NCBI RefSeq assembly: GCF_026651875.1 | Contig: NZ_CP104067.1 | Location: forward strand, 2,356,001 to 2,420,000 | Direction of reading: 5' to 3' | Origin: Alicyclobacillus fastidiosus | GTDB lineage: Bacteria; Bacillota; Bacilli; Alicyclobacillales; Alicyclobacillaceae | Length of the DNA stretch: 64,000 bases | Shown: piece by piece, positions 62,738 through 64,000 of the stretch | Position numbering within the stretch: the stretch's first letter is position 1 | Layout: each line of letters starts with the position of its first letter | Program-made: the position numbers and the translations under genes | Notes under the pieces: generated by a model | What the model saw: the letters and a program-made list of their open reading frames with translations, nothing else | The model's database searches: none | Told to the model about the DNA's origin: nothing

Positions 62738-62963
62738 CTGCGTTTATCGATTTGAGTACCGACAACTTGTACTGTACCACATCGGATAAATGTCCTAAAT
62801 TGCTCGTTTTACAAGAGGTCTTTTTCTGTGACATAATATACCATATATGAATATTTTTCAGATAACATGTGGACCGGTGCAACTCTTTTTTACTAATGTA
62901 ACATTTGAATCTTGCTGGCGAGCCTGCACCGGACAGTAATCCGATTAGGAGTGGAAATTCACT

Positions 62964-63092
62964 GTGACGAACATATCGCAATACAGTGCACATTTGGCGT
63001 TAATTAAACAACACCTGCTGAATAAACAAGCCGTTTTATTTGTGGGGGCTGGCTTTTCACTAAATGCGGAGCCAAAGTACGTTGGGACCAAG
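62964..63092 (+). pseudogene. SIR2-family defence protein, N-terminal stub cut by an IS21-type element
   Basis: A GTG at 62964 with AGGAG upstream opens codons reading SQYSAHLALIKQHLL and then VLFVGAGFSLNAEP. G-A-G-x-S is the NAD-binding loop that begins the SIR2 domain, as in NAD-depleting antiphage proteins. After about 43 codons the frame runs into the IS21-type end and stops at TGA 63110. Nothing further of the gene is in the window. Whether it was a Thoeris ThsA-like protein or another SIR2 defence protein cannot be told from this stub. Confidence 0.75.
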
Positions 63093-63747
63093 TGCGTATT
63101 CCGGTGAATTCGGCCACCTGTTCCGGAAATATGTAGGCCAGTGAATCCGATAAATCGCGGCCACCGAATCCGGTAATTTGCAGCCACTTTTGACCGCCTC
63201 GTAACGTGGTTATATTCTACTTACCAGAATTATCTTCTATAGACAATGAACTTTTTAATTTACGCATCGATTCTCCATTGATTTCAAGCTTATAAGCGTT
63301 GTGCACAATGCGGTCAAGAATCGCGTCAGCAAGTGTGGGATCTACAAAATGCTCGTGCCATAGCTCGACAGGCAGTTGACTGGCAATACAAGTGGAATGC
63401 GTGTTTGTCCTTTCGTCTAATAGATCTAGGAGATCTCGACTTTCGGGGACAGACATAGGTGCCAATCCCCAGTCGTCAAGAATGAGCAGGTCTGCCTTCC
63501 GAATGTGGCGTTGTAATCGCTCGTAGGATCCATCCCCTTTGGCGATAAGTGATTCCTGAAGAAGTTTAGAAACTCGAAAATAACGGACATTAAGATTTTG
63601 ACGGCAAGCGGCTGTACCTAATGCGCAAGCAATGAAGGTTTTCCCGACACCTGTCGGGCCGACTAGGATGAGATTATGATGTGCTTGGACCCATTGCCCG
63701 GTGGTCAGTGAACGAAGCAATCCGTGATCCAATGTTCGAGATGTGTA
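63093..63747 (-). mobile_element. IS21-family element remnant (right end plus istB)
   Basis: The element starts at about TGCGTATTCCGG with repeated GAATYCGG/GCCACC blocks through about 63190, typical of IS21 ends, and carries istB on the minus strand. Its istA side is lost where a second element begins at about 63748. It interrupts the SIR2-type gene. Confidence 0.75.
63217..63732 (-). pseudogene. istB: IstB-like helper ATPase, N-terminally truncated
   Basis: IstB is the AAA+ ATPase helper of IS21 transposition. The 171-residue remnant starts at LDHGLLRSLTTGQWV and keeps Walker A VGPTGVGKTFIAC, Walker B ADLLILDDWGLAP, the sensor SQLPVELWHE and the C-terminal ADAILDRIVHNAYKLEING. About the first 75 residues are missing because another element adjoins at about 63748. 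It is therefore not functional by itself. Confidence 0.9.
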
Positions 63748-64000
63748 TGGTCAAATAAAAATGGAGGTTTCGATCATCAGAAATTCCCTGATCTAATCAT
63801 TAAGAAATCCTTGCTGATGTCATCAGGAAATCCCTGATCTGATCTGGAAATTTCCCTGGTGTATCTCTCCTAATTGTGTCATTTGCTTCTTACAATCCTC
63901 TTTGTAGAAATGCGAGGAGGAGAAAGGATGACGATGAGTATGGAGCAGATTCACCGGATCAAGGAACTGCAACTCCAAGAGAAAGGAGCGTATCAGATTG
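63748..64000 (+). mobile_element. Left end of a second IS21-family element, running off the window
   Basis: Beginning at about TGGTCAAATAAAAATGG, three blocks of the type GAAATTCCCTGATCT recur in the first ~110 bases (around 63780, 63808 and 63826, with a fourth half-site near 63848). These repeats are IstA binding-site-like. An istA gene follows on the plus strand. The element is inserted into the earlier IS21 remnant. Confidence 0.75.
63928..64000 (+). CDS. istA: IstA-like transposase, N-terminal start only
   Basis: The ATG at 63928 with AGGAGG and AAAGG upstream starts MTMSMEQIHRIKELQL, matching the QIHRIKELR-type N-terminus of IS21 IstA transposases. The window ends after 24 codons, so the catalytic part is not visible. 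Confidence 0.75.
   Translation, partial: MTMSMEQIHRIKELQLQEKGAYQI

Overview
The window looks like chromosomal DNA of a fairly high-GC member of the Bacilli, most like the Alicyclobacillus group. The reasons are the Gram-positive style Shine-Dalgarno sites with many GTG and TTG starts, textbook sigma-A promoters with 17-18 bp spacers, a menaquinone operon, PstS-type and OppA-type lipoproteins, a LysM-NlpC/P60 wall hydrolase, an adenosylcobalamin-dependent ribonucleotide reductase with NrdR, and IS1380 and IS21 family elements. The genus is inferred from memory of the families; no search was run.

Region 1 (1-10 kb) is visibly AT-rich and is a decaying amino-sugar locus. It holds a Gfo/Idh/MocA dehydrogenase cut by a 1.64 kb IS1380 element, intact ROK kinase and NagA genes, an alpha/beta hydrolase whose nucleophile serine is now proline, a shattered GntR/NagR-type repressor, a frameshifted nagB, and a second broken hydrolase. 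Right after it, the YyaL-type gene at 10-12 kb is broken by a 20 bp insertion.

Region 2 (12-53 kb) is GC-rich housekeeping DNA: fdhD with a DUF1641 partner, corA, a men cluster (menA, then menB-E-F-D-H, without menC), a CPA1-type antiporter, pstSCA behind a Pho-box-like array, and a glycosyltransferase / polysaccharide deacetylase / YkoP-like / glycosyltransferase operon. It continues with a flavin reductase, a LysM-NlpC/P60 hydrolase behind a structured leader, phoU and pstB on the opposite strand, an ATP-grasp / luciferase-type pseudogene chimera, an orphan OppA-type binding protein, an SGNH hydrolase, tRNA-Leu(CAG), dapF, a Nudix hydrolase, a three-component glycosylation set (GT-C enzyme, GT2, SMR-type flippase), a cobalamin adenosyltransferase, a HAD phosphatase, nrdR and nrdJ.

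Region 3 (53.1-64 kb) is again AT-rich and is a defence island placed directly after nrdJ. It opens with an IS21-like solo end, a palindrome and four tandem 19-20 bp repeats. Then comes a compact four-gene operon: TIR-like protein, two-TM SLATT/DUF4231 protein, second TIR-like (ThsB-type) protein, and a deoxyribosyltransferase-like domain joined to a helical-repeat region. This is the best candidate for an undescribed system: it resembles Thoeris but lacks a ThsA effector and carries a predicted membrane effector instead. A complete type I restriction-modification operon (hsdM-hsdS-hsdR) with a PC4/YdbC-like gene follows, then the first ~43 codons of a SIR2-type gene cut off by an IS21 element, which is itself cut by a second IS21-type element running off the window.
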